In this document: positions 23,514 to 35,014 of the stretch, piece after piece
Numbering within the stretch: position 1 is the first letter of the stretch
Layout: every line of letters starts with the position of its first letter
DNA from: Littorina saxatilis
Lineage: Eukaryota > Mollusca > Gastropoda > Littorinimorpha > Littorinidae
Assembly (NCBI RefSeq): GCF_037325665.1
Contig: NC_090252.1
Span: forward strand, 71,002,108 to 71,066,107
Direction: 5' to 3'
Length of the DNA: 64,000 nt
The notes under the pieces: model-generated
Databases searched by the model: none
What the model was told of the DNA's origin: nothing
The model's input: the letters and a program-made list of their open reading frames with translations, nothing else
Position numbers and translations under genes: made by a program

Positions 23514-24527
23514 CTTTCTTTCTTTATTTGGTGTTTAACGTCGTTTTCAACCACTCAAGGTTATATCGCGACGGGGGAAGGAGGGATATGGGATAGGGGA
23601 AAGGGGGGAGATGGGATAGAGCCACTTGTTAATTGTTTCTTGTTCACAAAAGCACTAATCAAACAAGAAGGGCAAAGCCCATACGACTCACATGCTTTAC
23701 ACATTTTTCCTACCAAAATACATGTGACCTTGACCCAAGGTCAAGGTCATCCAAGGTCATGCAACACAAAGCTGTTAATTCAAGACATAGGAAGTACAAT
23801 GGTGCTTATTGGCTCTTTCTACCATGAGATATGGTCACTTTTAGTGGTTCACTACCTTATTTTGGTCACATTTCATAAGGGTCAAAGTGACCTTGACCTT
23901 GATCATATGTGACCAAATGTGTCTCATGATGAAAGCATAACATGTGCCCCACATAATTTTTAAGTTTGAAACAGTTATCTTCCATAGTTCAGGGTCAAGG
24001 TCACTTCAAAATATGTATACAATCCAACTTTGAAGAGCTCCTGTGACCTTGACCTTGAAGCAAGGTAAACCAAACTGGTATCAAAAGATGGGGCTTACTT
24101 TGCCCTATATATCATATATATGTGAGGTATTGAATCTCAAAAACTTCAGAGAAAATGTGAAAAATGTAAAAAATAGCTGTTTTTTAGGCAACATTTATGG
24201 CCCCTGCGACCTTGACCTTGAAGCAAGGTCAAGATGCTATGTATGTTTTTTGGGGCCTTGTCATCATACACCATCTTGCCAAATTTGGTACTGATAGACT
24301 GAATAGTGTCCAAGAAATATCCAACGTTAAAGTTTTCCGGACGGACGGACGGACGGACGGACGGACGACTCGGGTGAGTACATAGACTCACTTTTGCTTC
24401 GCATGTGAGTCAAAAATTGCTCCAGGGGCTTGCAACGTAGTACAATATATGACCTTACTGGGAGAATGCAAGTTTCCAGTACAAAGGACGTAACATTTCT
24501 TACATACTGCTTGACTAAAATTTTTAC
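23514..24527 (-). mobile_element. SINE family Q copy with nested element X
   Basis: The 14-bp target duplication AAACTAACTAGTAT is perfect on both sides (23500-23513, 24528-24541). The copy is 5' truncated and interrupted at 23664-24416 by element X. Confidence 0.65.
23664..24416. mobile_element. Noncoding interspersed element X, divergent subtype
   Basis: It has the same framework as copy 1: CAAGAAGGGCAAAGCCC hairpin start, inverted GACTCACATG / CATGTGAGTC near the ends, and a GAGTCAAAAA end. The interior differs and has repeated GACCTTGACCTTG motifs and a (GGAC)n tract. It sits inside a SINE copy (23514-24527) at the same site as the other nested copies. Confidence 0.5.
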
Positions 24528-24795
24528 AAACTAACTAGTATGAAGTCCTTCTCAACTTCAGACACATACTCAGTGAATAATGCTAAAATCTATATTATAA
24601 TACCTGATAATGCTTTTAGTACTGACCAGAACTCTCTCTCTATCTCTCTCTCTCTCTTCCACTCAGAACAGGCACTCACACACACACTCGCACACAGGGC
24701 CTCACGAGTGTGCTGCCTAGTCAAAATTCAAACAAGATCATCAGGCCTCACTAACACAGCAGCCTCAACTCTCGCAACATTCTCCTGCTTTTTCC

Positions 24796-27700
24796 TCAAT
24801 TGAAAGCTAAGGAGTGTTTCTTCATGTGCCAGTTAAGGCTGTTCTTCTGGGCAAAGGCAGCAAAGCACTGATCACACTTGTATGGTTTCTCTCCGGTGTG
24901 TATTCTCTCATGAATGCGCAGGTTGTAGTTGCCCATCAAGGCCTTGCCACAGTGCTGACACTTGTGGAGACTGTGGCCCGTGTGTCTCCGGGTGTGGTAC
25001 ACCCACGTGTGCTTGCGAGCGAAGGTCTTGGGGCAGTGCTCGCACTGGTACTTCCCCAGCCTGTGCTGCCTCTTGTGATCCGTGAAACTCAGCTGGTTGT
25101 CGCACGTTTTCCCACAGACGTCGCACACCAGTGTTTTGGCTTGGTGCACGGCCACCTTGTGGCGCCACAGTTTCAGCGCGGTTTCAAAGAAGCGGTCGCA
25201 GGTTGGGCACGGGAACTGGGAGCCCGTCTCCTGCCCGTGGATATGACGCATGTGTTTGTGGTACGGCCGGCTTGACAGGAACTCTGTGTCACACAGCGTG
25301 CAGACATATCCCTGGGCCTCAGGGTCCAAGTAAAACCTCATGTGGCTTTTGTTCAGCCTGCGGCCTTGTGGGCAGAGGGTGACGCAGGAAGCTGTGCCCT
25401 GAGGGGTGACACACAGGTGTCTGCCAGCCTTGGCCTGCCCGCGACCCAGCTGTGAGCCGCATTCTCTGCACCTGTAAGCTGGGCAGCTGCCCTGAAAGCA
25501 CCATTGTCGTCTGTAAACATACTATCTCTGATCCCCCATGGCTCTGAAAGCATTCATCCTAGCCTCCTATAAATGATTATGCTATCCTCTCCTGAAAGCA
25601 TCCTCGTCTACTATAAACAAATCGTAGATCGACTACTTAGAGAGGCCTTAATCTTCTGTCATGCATGTATACTTATCTAATCTGACGCATTGTTCCCACC
25701 CCATGATGGTCGAATGATTGTGCTGTTAGTTTTGGCATGTGGGGTGTCTTTTCACACAACTCTATGCAGCCAGGACATTGTGACCAATAAATATTTTAAA
25801 TCCAGTTTGTCTCTTATATGGTACAAAGGTCTGCCCTTAAAGCATCATCTTCCATGCTCTGTTCTAGCTAGCTCCTATCCTACAGGCATTAATCATTGCC
25901 CTTAAAGCATCATCTTCCATACTCTGTTCTAGCTAGCTCCTATCCTACAGGCATTAATCATTGCCCTTAAAGCATCATCTTCCATACTCTGTTCTAGCTA
26001 GCTCCTATCCTACAGGCATTAATCATTGCCTCCTATAAATATACTATGTTCTACATTGAAAGCATCATTGCCTCCTATAAACATTGTTGTTCTCTTGTCC
26101 TAAATGCATCGATCATTGCCTGACTTGTAGACAATATACTATGTTCAGACTTCTGTTCTGAAAGCATCCTTTTCTACTATCAGCTCGACTCGCTCCAATA
26201 AATAACATTACTACATTCTCGTACCCTTAATAAAATCAAAACATTATCCTGCCCTACATACACGAGAGAGCGACTAATTTATCCAACGAACTCAACCAAC
26301 TCAAGTGAAATCTTTCCAAGGAAAAGCTGGAGCAACCATTATACCTTCATCCCATTCTTACCTCTCATTTTGTGGAAAGCATAATAAACGCAGCCTGTAC
26401 ATAGGACTGGAGTCAGTCTTTGATTTGAGAAGATAGAACACACCCTAACCGGGGATAGAAAGTCTTGATCAACTTCAATCCTTTAGTAATACAGTGTAAT
26501 GGTTGCTCACCGTTTGATGTTCCTTCAACAATTTGTTTAAACAACAGCAACAACAAAACAGAGTGTCAGTTCATATTTTCAAAATAAAGAACAGAACCAA
26601 AGAACCTCTTACACGTTGATACACCTCTTGCAACATGCCTGTCATGGGAATCTTGCAACACTTCTCTGCAAAAAAGGATGTTACAAATTACTGTTAGAAA
26701 TCTTTGCTTTTCTCTCCGCTCTAAACTCACATGTCAACTAGTTCTAGTGTTGTTCCAAGGTCTTGGTCTTCCAGACATTTACGCATAACTTTTTATCTGA
26801 CACATTGCTCTCACACCCTGGTCGGTCGTTATACATGTCCGATAGTTTTGACATCGGGATGTCTTTTGACATAACAATTGTTTGTGGCCAGGACACTTTG
26901 ACTGATGCACATTTTGAATCCAGGACCAACTGACCATATAGCTATTGTATTGTATTATATTGTATTATATTGCATTATATGTATTATACTGTGATGGGGT
27001 CCTGATTTGGCCTATATGGTCCGCTGGACCCAAAAAGCAACAACTATCAAATATTGTATTATATTGTATCATATTGTATTATATTGTATTATATTGTATT
27101 ATATTGTATTATATTGTATTATATTGTATTATATTGTATTATATTGTATTATATTGTATTATATTGTATTGTATCTGGGAACAACACTGTCTTTCCTTTC
27201 CTAATTGACACCCTTGACAATTTGGCCACATTAGGGAAACAACAGACAATAAACAAATCACCGAAGTGTAGCTCTAAGAGAGTTCAACGTCCTTAGCATA
27301 ATGTACTCCCTAATCTCTCTTTTGCATAATATACTCCCTTATCTCTCTTTTGCATAATATACTCCCTTATCTCTCTTTTGCAGCTCAATACTTAATCTAT
27401 AACTAAGAAACTTGAATCTTTTTTCCCAATCTTCTTCTCATAATAATTTAAACTGCACCAGCACTGTTTCTGGTCAGCATTTTCAGATGAATTAACTTGC
27501 CCTTTTCCATGGAATCCTGCTTGAGTGAAAGTTGGCAAGCCCAGTCCCAGGCTATGATATCTAACAATACCAGTAGCTGCCGACTGCACAATGTCAGAGC
27601 ATAATTTATCTTTAACCTTGCAATAGATGGCTTGCATTTAGAATCCCACCTACTCTGTCTAAGTGTACAGTGCTGACCGCTTGGCTTCAAGTTTACAGGT

Positions 27701-29806
27701 GATTTATAACTGTGTCCCTCGTTCAGATTCAAATATGCTGCTTGATCAGCACTGCTACAAGATAAACCGAGACGGCACAGGGGAGTGAGTTACCTTTGTG
27801 ATTGCTATCAAAGTGGTGTTCCACAGGGAAGTGAGTTACCTTTGTGATTGCTATCAAAGTGGTGTTCCACAGGGAAGTGAGTTACCTTTGTGATTGCTAT
27901 CAAAGTGGTGTTCCACACGGAAGTGAGTTACCTTTGTGATTGCTATCAAAGTGGTGTTCCACAGGGAAGTGAGTTACCTTTGTGATTGCTATCAAAGTGG
28001 TGTTCCACAGGGAAGTGAGTTACCTTTGTGATTGCTATCAAAGTGGTGTTCCACAGGGAAGTGAGTTACCTTTGTGATTGCTATCAAAGTGGTGTCCCAC
28101 AGGGAAGTGAGTTACCTTTGTGATTGATATCAAAGTGGTGTCCCACAGGGAAGTGAGTTACCTTTGTGATTGCTATCAAAGTGGTGTTCCACAGGGAAGT
28201 GAGTTACCTTTGTGATTGCTATCAAAGTGGTGTTCCACAGGGAAGTGAGTTACCTTTGTGATTGCTATCAAAGTCGTGTCCCACAGGGAAGTGAGTTACC
28301 TTTGTGATTGCTATCAAAGTGGTGTTCCACAGGGAAGTGAGTTACCTTTGTGATTGCTATCAAAGTGGTGTCCCACAGGGAAGTGAGTTACCTTTGTGAT
28401 TGCTATCAAAGTGGTGTCCCACAGGGAAGTGAGTTACCTTTGTGATTGCTATCAAAGTGGTGTCCCACAGGGAAGTGAGTTACCTTTGTGATTGCTATCA
28501 AAGTGGTGTTCCACAGGGAAGTGAGTTACCTTTGTGATTGCTATCAAAGTGGTGTTCCACAGGGAAGTGAGTTACCTTTGTGATTGCTATCAAAGTCGTG
28601 TCCCACAGGGAAGTGAGTTACCTTTGTGATTGCTATCAAAGTGGTGTTCCACAGGGAAGTGTTACCTTTGTGATTGATATCAAAGTGGTGTCCCACAGGG
28701 AAGTGAGTTACCTTTGTGATTGCTATCAAAGTGGTGTCCCACAGGGAAGTGAGTTACCTTTGTGATTGCTATCAAAGTGGTGTCCCACAGGGAAGTGAGT
28801 TACCTTTGTGATTGCTATCAAAGTGGTGTTCCACAGGGAAGTGAGTTACCTTTGTGATTGCTATCAAAGTGGTGTTACACAGGGAAGTGAGTTACTTTTG
28901 TGATTGCTATCAAAGTGGTGTCCCACAGGGAAGTGAGTTACCTTTGTGATTGCTATCAAAGTGGTGTCCCACAGGGAAGTGAGTTACCTTTGTGATTGCT
29001 ATCAAAGTGGTGTTCCACAGGGAAGTGAGTTACCTTTGTGATTGCTATCAAAGTCGTGTCCCACAGGGAAGTGAGTTACCTTTGTGATTGATATCAAAGT
29101 GGTGTCCCACAGGGAAGTGAGTTACCTTTGTGATTGCTATCAAAGTGGTGTCCCACAGGGAAGTGAGTTACCTTTGTGATTGCTATCAAAGTGGTGTCCC
29201 ACAGGGAAGTGAGTTACCTTTGTGATTGATATCAAAGTGGTGTCCCACAGGGAAGTGAGTTACCTTTGTGATTGCTATCAAAGTGGTGTCCCACAGGGAA
29301 GTGAGTTACCTTTGTGATTGCTATCAAAGTGGTGTTCCACAGGGAAGTGAGTTACCTTTGTGATTGCTATCAAAGTCGTGTCCCACAGGGAAGTGAGTTA
29401 CCTTTGTGATTGCTATCAAAGTGGTGTCCCACAGGGAAGTGAGTTACCTTTGTGACTGCTATCAAAGTGGTGTTCCACAGGGAAGTGAGTTACCTTTGTG
29501 ATTGCTATCAAAGTGGTGTTCCACAGGGAAGTGAGTTACCTTTGTGATTGCTATCAAAGTGGTGTCCCACAGGGAAGTGAGTTACCTTTGTGACTGCTAT
29601 CAAAGTGGTGTTCCACAGGGAAGTGAGTTACCTTTGTGATTGCTATCAAAGTGGTGTTCCACAGGGAAGTGAGTTACCTTTGTGATTGATATCAAAGTCG
29701 TGTTCGTGCTCCCAGTGCATCCCCCTAAAGTGAGGAGAGAGACAGTGTCGTCGTGGGAACGGTCGCTGGCACATGCAGCATGCATACACCACCAGCTCCT
29801 CTTCGT
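24796..29806 (-). CDS. Zinc-finger unit 3: three-exon C2H2 protein flanked by splice-site minisatellites
   Basis: Exon A is 29806-29678 (acceptor TTTCAG, donor GTAACT); its finger begins YACCMCQRPF after an EEELVV lead. Exon B is 26665-26613 (after TTGCAG, donor GTAAGA) and reads EKCCKIPMTGMLQEVYQR. Exon C is 25491-24796 (after TTTCAG). Phases are 1, 1 and 0, giving about 291 residues. Exon C begins GSCPAYRCRECG and keeps the full HLCVT...CVTLCPQG module. Six fingers follow, the last being CFAAFAQKNSL. The stop lies six residues after the final finger, so there is no tail. The A-B intron is 3.0 kb, about two thirds of it a 46-bp minisatellite whose every unit repeats the exon A end and donor. 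Reading past the true donor meets an in-frame TGA within one repeat unit, so only the exon-proximal donor gives product. The acceptor side of exon A touches a second (58-bp) minisatellite. Confidence 0.84.
25675..25815 (-). repeat. Intronic repeat Z, copy in the unit 3 B-C intron
   Basis: It shares CTGACGCATTGTT...TTAGTTTTGGCAT...GTCTTTTCACA...CAGCCAGGACATT with copies at 26738-26935 and 40900-41050, all in one orientation. Family unknown. Confidence 0.45.
25836..26035. repeat. 65-bp minisatellite, three copies
   Basis: The unit is CCCTTAAAGCATCATCTTCC...CAGGCATTAATCATTG, in the B-C intron of unit 3. Degenerate relatives continue to 26180. Confidence 0.7.
26738..26935 (-). repeat. Intronic repeat Z, copy in the unit 3 A-B intron
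   Basis: It shares TCTGACACATTG...CCGATAGTTTTGACATCGGG...GGCCAGGACA with the copies at 25675 and 40900. Confidence 0.45.
26996..27170 (+). repeat. SINE-tail fragment followed by a 10-bp TA-rich array
   Basis: The segment GGTCCTGATTTGGCCTATAT matches the fragment at 22727. It is followed by about 11 copies of TATATTGTAT (27052-27170). Related units also precede it at 26946-26990. Confidence 0.5.
27290..27380. repeat. 31-bp tandem repeat, three copies
   Basis: Units of GCATAATATACTCCCTTATCTCTCTTTT type. Confidence 0.6.
27784..29705. repeat. 46-bp minisatellite made from the unit 3 exon A end and splice donor
   Basis: About 41 units. On the minus strand each holds CACTTTGATAGCAATCACAAAG followed by GTAACTCACTTCC, the same as the end of exon A (HDFDINHK) and its donor at 29678. 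One unit near 28660 lacks 4 bp. Two unit types (GGTGTTCC and GGTGTCCC) are mixed in blocks. Confidence 0.9.
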
Positions 29807-29816
29807 CTGAAATCAG

Positions 29817-30415
29817 CAGTCACCCACACACACCATCACGTTGGGTTGACACTAAACTCTGGTTGTGAAATCATCAGTCACCCACACACACCATCACGTT
29901 GGGTAGACACTAAACTCTGGTTGTGAAATCATCAGTCATCCACACACACCATCACGTTGGGTTGACACTAAACTCTGGTTGTGAAATCATCAGTCACCCA
30001 CACACACCATCACGTTGGGTTGACACTAAACTCTGGTTGTGAAATCATCAGTCACCCACACACACCATCACGTTGGGTAGACACTAAACTCTGGTTGTGA
30101 AATCATCAGTCATCCACACACACCATCACGTTGGGTAGACACTAAACTCTGGTTGTGAAATCTTTAGTGACCCGCACACACACCATCGCATTGGGAAGAC
30201 ACTAAAGTGTTGTTGTGAAATCATCAGTCATCCACACATACCATTACGTTGGGTAGACACTAAACTCTGGTTGTGAAATTTTTAGTGACCCGCACACACA
30301 CCATCGCATTGGGAAGACACTAAAGTGTTGTTGTGAAATCATCAGTCATCCACACATACCATTACGTTGGGTAGACACTAAACTCTGCGTGTGAAATCAT
30401 CAGTCACCCACACAC
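29817..30415. repeat. 58-bp minisatellite abutting the unit 3 exon A acceptor
   Basis: About ten units of CAGTCACCCACACACACCATCACG...GGTTGTGAAATCAT. The exon-side copy contributes GTGACTGCTGATTTCAG, the working acceptor; the other units read GATTTCAC there. A higher-order alternation is seen at 30110-30380. Confidence 0.85.
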
Positions 30416-31435
30416 ACTAAAATGGATAATTGATTAAAATTAAAACTACTTTCACTTCTGCATTGGCAATTGCTTTATTTTTTTTTTTTAACAATTTCAC
30501 TTGTGTATGCGCCAAATATTATTATTAGGAACCACTTTCACTTCAGCAGGATCCAAATGTTGAGAACCATTTTCACTAATACGTGTACAGGACATATTAA
30601 AAACAAGACTACAAGTACAAGTGCCGATAACACTCGCAGAATGGCACTGTATATATAAACCACAAGTTTTGCAACAGTGTCCTTTGTCAGACACAATGAC
30701 ACTGACAGACATATAATACACAGATTGAAGACATCTGTTGTGAGACTGAAGTTGGTGTTTTGAGATTCTCTGATTTGACAATGTGTCTCAACATGTAGTG
30801 AGGGTAGTGAACCATGACCAGAGAAAACCATTCATAGAATCATACCAGACACACAACTCATTCCAAAACTAAAAACATTCAGAAAATATATAGTTGTTTC
30901 TGATCCTTCTTTATTTGTTTGCATCTGGATGACATTTTTACATCCAACATCATTCTCTGGTTATGGTCTCACATCACATGACTTCAAGTAAAATGTACAA
31001 CACACACAAACTAAACAGTAACGAGATGAGTAAAAATCGGTACAATCAAGAAATCACAAGCCTTGTGCGCATCAGAAAAGAAGAAAAACTTGCAGATAAA
31101 AGTCAAGTATATTTAAAAAGACAGCAATCAAAATCTGCCTGAAGTACATAAGTACCCGGTACCCTTGTTATATATCCCATAAGCTGCTCCTTTGTCTGTG
31201 TAACCCTTCTGTGCAAATACTTGTTTGATTTTTGGAAAATACATGCCAATACTTGTCTGGATTAGTGTACACTTGTTCATGAAATAATCCATGCATACAT
31301 CTTGATAGAAAAAAAGAAGAAGTCTGTAACCCTACTTTCACTTGTTAAAGTTATAAGCAGGTTAGTTGGTTATTGTTTTTTATCCTCTCTTCAGCAGGTA
31401 ATGCTATCCGAGATCGATGCTAGTTTGTTTTCTTT
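30416..31435. other. Intergenic DNA between units 3 and 4, no gene seen
   Basis: AT-rich with no recognisable exon or element. Confidence 0.35.
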
Positions 31436-31437
31436 CT

Positions 31438-32660
31438 CAGTTCACATGGCAAGCTCCATGCTTAAAACAGGCATGGGAATTAAAAATTGTAAAAAAGGCG
31501 GAAAATTTATAACTGAAGACGCGAAGCGTCAAGTCGACGGCGCGAAGCGCCTAGCCTTACTAGGGGGGTCCGGGGGCATGCCCCCCCGGAAATTTTTTTT
31601 ATCCAAAGAACCCAGATGGTGCAATCTGGTGTCATCTGAGCTCCAAGTTTGCCATTAAATTCTGTTTTTAGAATCAGAGTTTTTAGTACAAAAATGTACC
31701 AATTTTTGCTTTTTTGAAGAAAAAAAAAATATACATGTATTATTATATGGTTTAAATTTGTAAAAAAATTGATCTGTTGAGACAAACAGGAAAATGTAAC
31801 TTGTAACACAATCTGTGCAATCTGGTTTACTTTCAAACATAAAAGTTCAATAACTGAGGCGGGCGGTAGCAGTGCGTGAACAAAGTACGGAAAGTTTTCG
31901 CGGACTTTTGCGCAAAGGCCAAAGTAACCGGTGCTTTTTTTGTGTGCCTCCCCCCTTTATTTTTTCGGCGGACACTTTTGCATTTTCGGCGGAACAAAAA
32001 AAAAAATTCGGCGGAAATCCGCCATTCGGCGGACAATTCCCATGCCTGGTAAAACCATTTAGTTCACATGGCAAGCTCCATGCTTAAAACCATTCAGTTC
32101 ACATGGCAAGCTCCATGCTTAAAACCATTTAGTTCACATGGCAAGCTCCATGCTTAAAACCATTCAGTTCACATGGCAAGCTCCATGCTTAAAACCATTC
32201 AGTTCACATGGCAAGCTCCATGCTTAAAACCATTTAGTTCACATGGCAAGCTCCATGCTTAAAACCATTTAGTTCACATGGCAAGCTCCATGCTTAAAAC
32301 CATTCAGTTCACATGGCAAGCTCCATGCTTAAAACCATTCAGTTCACATGGCAAGCTCCATGCTTAAAACCATTTAGTTCACATGGCAAGCTCCATGCTT
32401 AAAACCATTTAGTTCACATGGCAAGCTCCATGCTTAAAACCATTCAGTTCACATGGCAAGCTCCATGCTTAAAACCATTCAGTTCACATGGCAAGCTCCA
32501 TGCTTAAAACCATTTAGTTCACATGGCAAGCTCCATGCTTAAAACCATTTAGTTCACATGGCAAGCTCCATGCTTAAAACCATTCAGTTCACATGGCAAG
32601 CTCCATGCTTAAAACCATTCAGTTCACATGGCAAGCTCCATGCTTAAAACCATTTAGTTC
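31438..32660. repeat. 35-bp minisatellite with 140-bp higher-order period, split by a MITE
   Basis: The unit is CCATTTAGTTCACATGGCAAGCTCCATGCTTAAAA. One partial unit lies left of the MITE (31438-31467) and about 17 lie right of it (32049-32660). T/C at one site alternates as TTCC across the right block. Confidence 0.85.
31468..32048. mobile_element. MITE with 6-bp target duplication, copy 2
   Basis: The inverted ends CAGGCATGGGAATT are perfect over 14 bp. The flanks TTAAAA and GTAAAA match at five of six bases. The interior has a GC-rich hairpin (GGGGGCATGCCCCC), the ATCCAAAGAACCCAGATGG segment and repeated TTCGGCGGA motifs. It inserted inside the 35-bp minisatellite, leaving part of one unit on its left. 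Confidence 0.65.
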
Positions 32661-32905
32661 GCTGCAGAAAACGGCGTTTGGCTCATGGAGTATGAAACAC
32701 CGAAAATATAAGAGTTTAAAATTCAAATACCTTATCCAAAATTACTCTCCAATTACACATACACTTTTTAAATCTCATTAAAAACGAGGTTGTAAATAAC
32801 CTAACAATTTTTAAAAGCAAATCTGCAGAGATCATATATCCCCTCAACCTAAAATGTATCAAATACTAAAATCCTTTTCTCTGTGCAACATTATTAGAAA
32901 TCTCT

Positions 32906-33861
32906 CAGGGATTGGCTTGGGTTTTGTCCACTAGAGGTCCATTGATGGACTCAGCCATGAATCAATCAGTCATTTTGCAAACCAATCTGTCAAGAAAAAA
33001 ACTTTCCTTCCACCACGGCACTGCCACAATTGTGCATTACGGCAGTGAAGAGAAACTTCTGAAAGTAACTTGTTTACATTGTACAAATGAGAGGAAAATT
33101 CAATTACTTTCTTTATTTTTTTGTTTATTTTCCAATGGTCTTACATGAAGAGGAACACAAGGTCTGAGGACACAATTGTTTGTTTGTTTGTTTATTTGTT
33201 GCTTAACGTCCAGCCGACTACGCAGAGCCATATCAGGACGAGGAAGGGGGGGATGAAGGGGGCCACTTGTCAAGCGATTCCTGTTTACAAATGCACTAAC
33301 CCATTACTTGTGTCCCAGCAGGCTTTAGTAAAACTAAATTAATACCTACTGGAAGATTACCAGTTTCCAGTATGTTAAAATAGGCTTAACCTATCTACTG
33401 CTGGACTTACATCAGAACACTAACAGATTAAACTATACATGAATCGCGAGACAAGCGGCAAGAGAAGAGTTTTTTGGAAAAAATACAGGTGAATGAGCAA
33501 GAAGGCAGAAAAAAGAAAAGAATTCATGAAGAAAAAGAGAGCATGACAGGAAAGAGGAACCAAAAATCTACCTAACAGCAAACTAGAAAGCTCCTGCGGT
33601 TCCAAAAACAGGAGGGGCCTTTAATTTCATAACCGCAGTGCCCCACTGCGGGAGAGGACACAATAACCATATTTATTTCAATTAAGGGGAAGGAAGAAAA
33701 AAAAAAGGAAAGAACAAGACAGCAGACAAAAATAAGACGAGCTGACCGACTCTTGCTGCATGTCTATCGGTCAGTTGACGGATTGAGACCCATGAGTGTC
33801 GGTTTTTTTTCCGAATTTAACATGGCAAAAGACCGATGACCGACGCCCAAGCCAATCCCTG
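32906..33861. mobile_element. MITE with 16-bp TIRs and 6-bp target duplication, split by a SINE
   Basis: The ends CAGGGATTGGCTTGGG and its exact complement are flanked by a perfect 6-bp repeat ATCTCT (32900-32905, 33862-33867). About 480 bp of the interior is a later SINE (33176-33653), so the element proper is near 480 bp. Its target size and CA...TG ends match the other 6-bp MITEs here, but its interior is different. Confidence 0.65.
33176..33653 (-). mobile_element. SINE family P, copy 2
   Basis: Target duplication GAGGACACAA (33166-33175, 33654-33663). It is nearly identical to the copy at 6788 over its whole length, so both moved recently. It is inserted in the 16-bp-TIR MITE. Confidence 0.6.
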
Positions 33862-33999
33862 ATCTCTTACTAGCTAAGCAATCAAACTGTTCTTGAAGGA
33901 AAGCACTTAAGTATGCAGTCTCTCATTTCTAGTCTCTCATTTCTGTCACTGACCAAACATTACCAACCAACTAACACTTTCACTTTCTTTTCATCACAA

Positions 34000-35014
34000 T
34001 CACATTTGTTCTCTCATTCTTGCTAGAATGTTTTTATCTTCAAAATGACATAAGTGCTTTACCATACTTTCTTGTAGTCTTACTTTGCAAAATATGAATT
34101 AACTTTTTTGTAGTCTTCCTTTGCCAAATATGAATGAAAGACATATTGTGTGATTTTGACTGAAGTGCCGCACATTGCCTTAGTTAATGTCTGCAAAGTC
34201 AGTTCCCCTGTAGGCAGACTCCTGCTTTAATGAAGGAACACAAGGTCATGCTCATAAGATAACTGCCTATGTCATTTTTCAAAGTTTTGAGAAAAACGCA
34301 AAAAACGTTTTTGGTTTCTGAACAATCTGCCCATCTAATTTTAGTTATAGGTTTCAAATTGCCTATCTCGATCGGCTGACACCGGTATACGCGCAAGATA
34401 AAGAGCTGACAGCAACATTTTCTATCACCACAACTGCATAACAACCCAGAAAAGGCGTTTGAATACCTTAACATTCTCCAAACAAGTCTTTATGTGTCAA
34501 AACGGAAAAGTGCCTAACTCAGAAATGAGAACGGCAGTGTTGCTCACGTAACCGTGGCAATGGTTTTCGTTGGTCTGAGAGTTTATACTCTCTAACACAT
34601 GACAGATACCCTTCCAGTAGCTTCCCCTGTAGTCTCACTGCAGAAATGCCTAAAACTGAGTTAGGTATTGTTCTTATGAGCGTGACAACAAGCAGTTTTG
34701 CAGGTGACATATTCTGACCATGTACTAGCATGTTACAGCCAGGTCAGGTTCTCTGAAGGATTCAATTCATTCTCACCTCCAGACACGTTGCTGCTTGGTC
34801 TTCCTTCATGGGCTCAAACTCCCACGTTCACTCATGTTTTTGCACCAGTGGGTTTTTAAGTGTATGACCGTTTTTACCCCGCCATTTAGACAGCCATACC
34901 CCGCTTGCTGCTGATTTTGTTTGTTTTTCTTGGTCTTGTTTAGGACTTGCCACATCCCCATGGCATTTCTAGGACTTGCCACATCCCCATGGCATTTTTA
35001 GCAAACAAAATGTA
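34000..35014. other. Intergenic DNA with inverted motifs, unidentified
   Basis: Inverted pairs such as GCTCATAAG / CTTATGAGC (near 34255 and 34675) and CCTAACTCAG / CTGAGTTAGG suggest a degenerate element over about 34200-34700. No ends or target duplication could be set. A 31-bp duplication (CTAGGACTTGCCACATCCCC) lies at 34942-34998. Confidence 0.3.

Noticed and set aside
27784-30415. CRISPR-like array of repeats
   Set aside because: These are direct tandem minisatellites without spacers in an animal genome.
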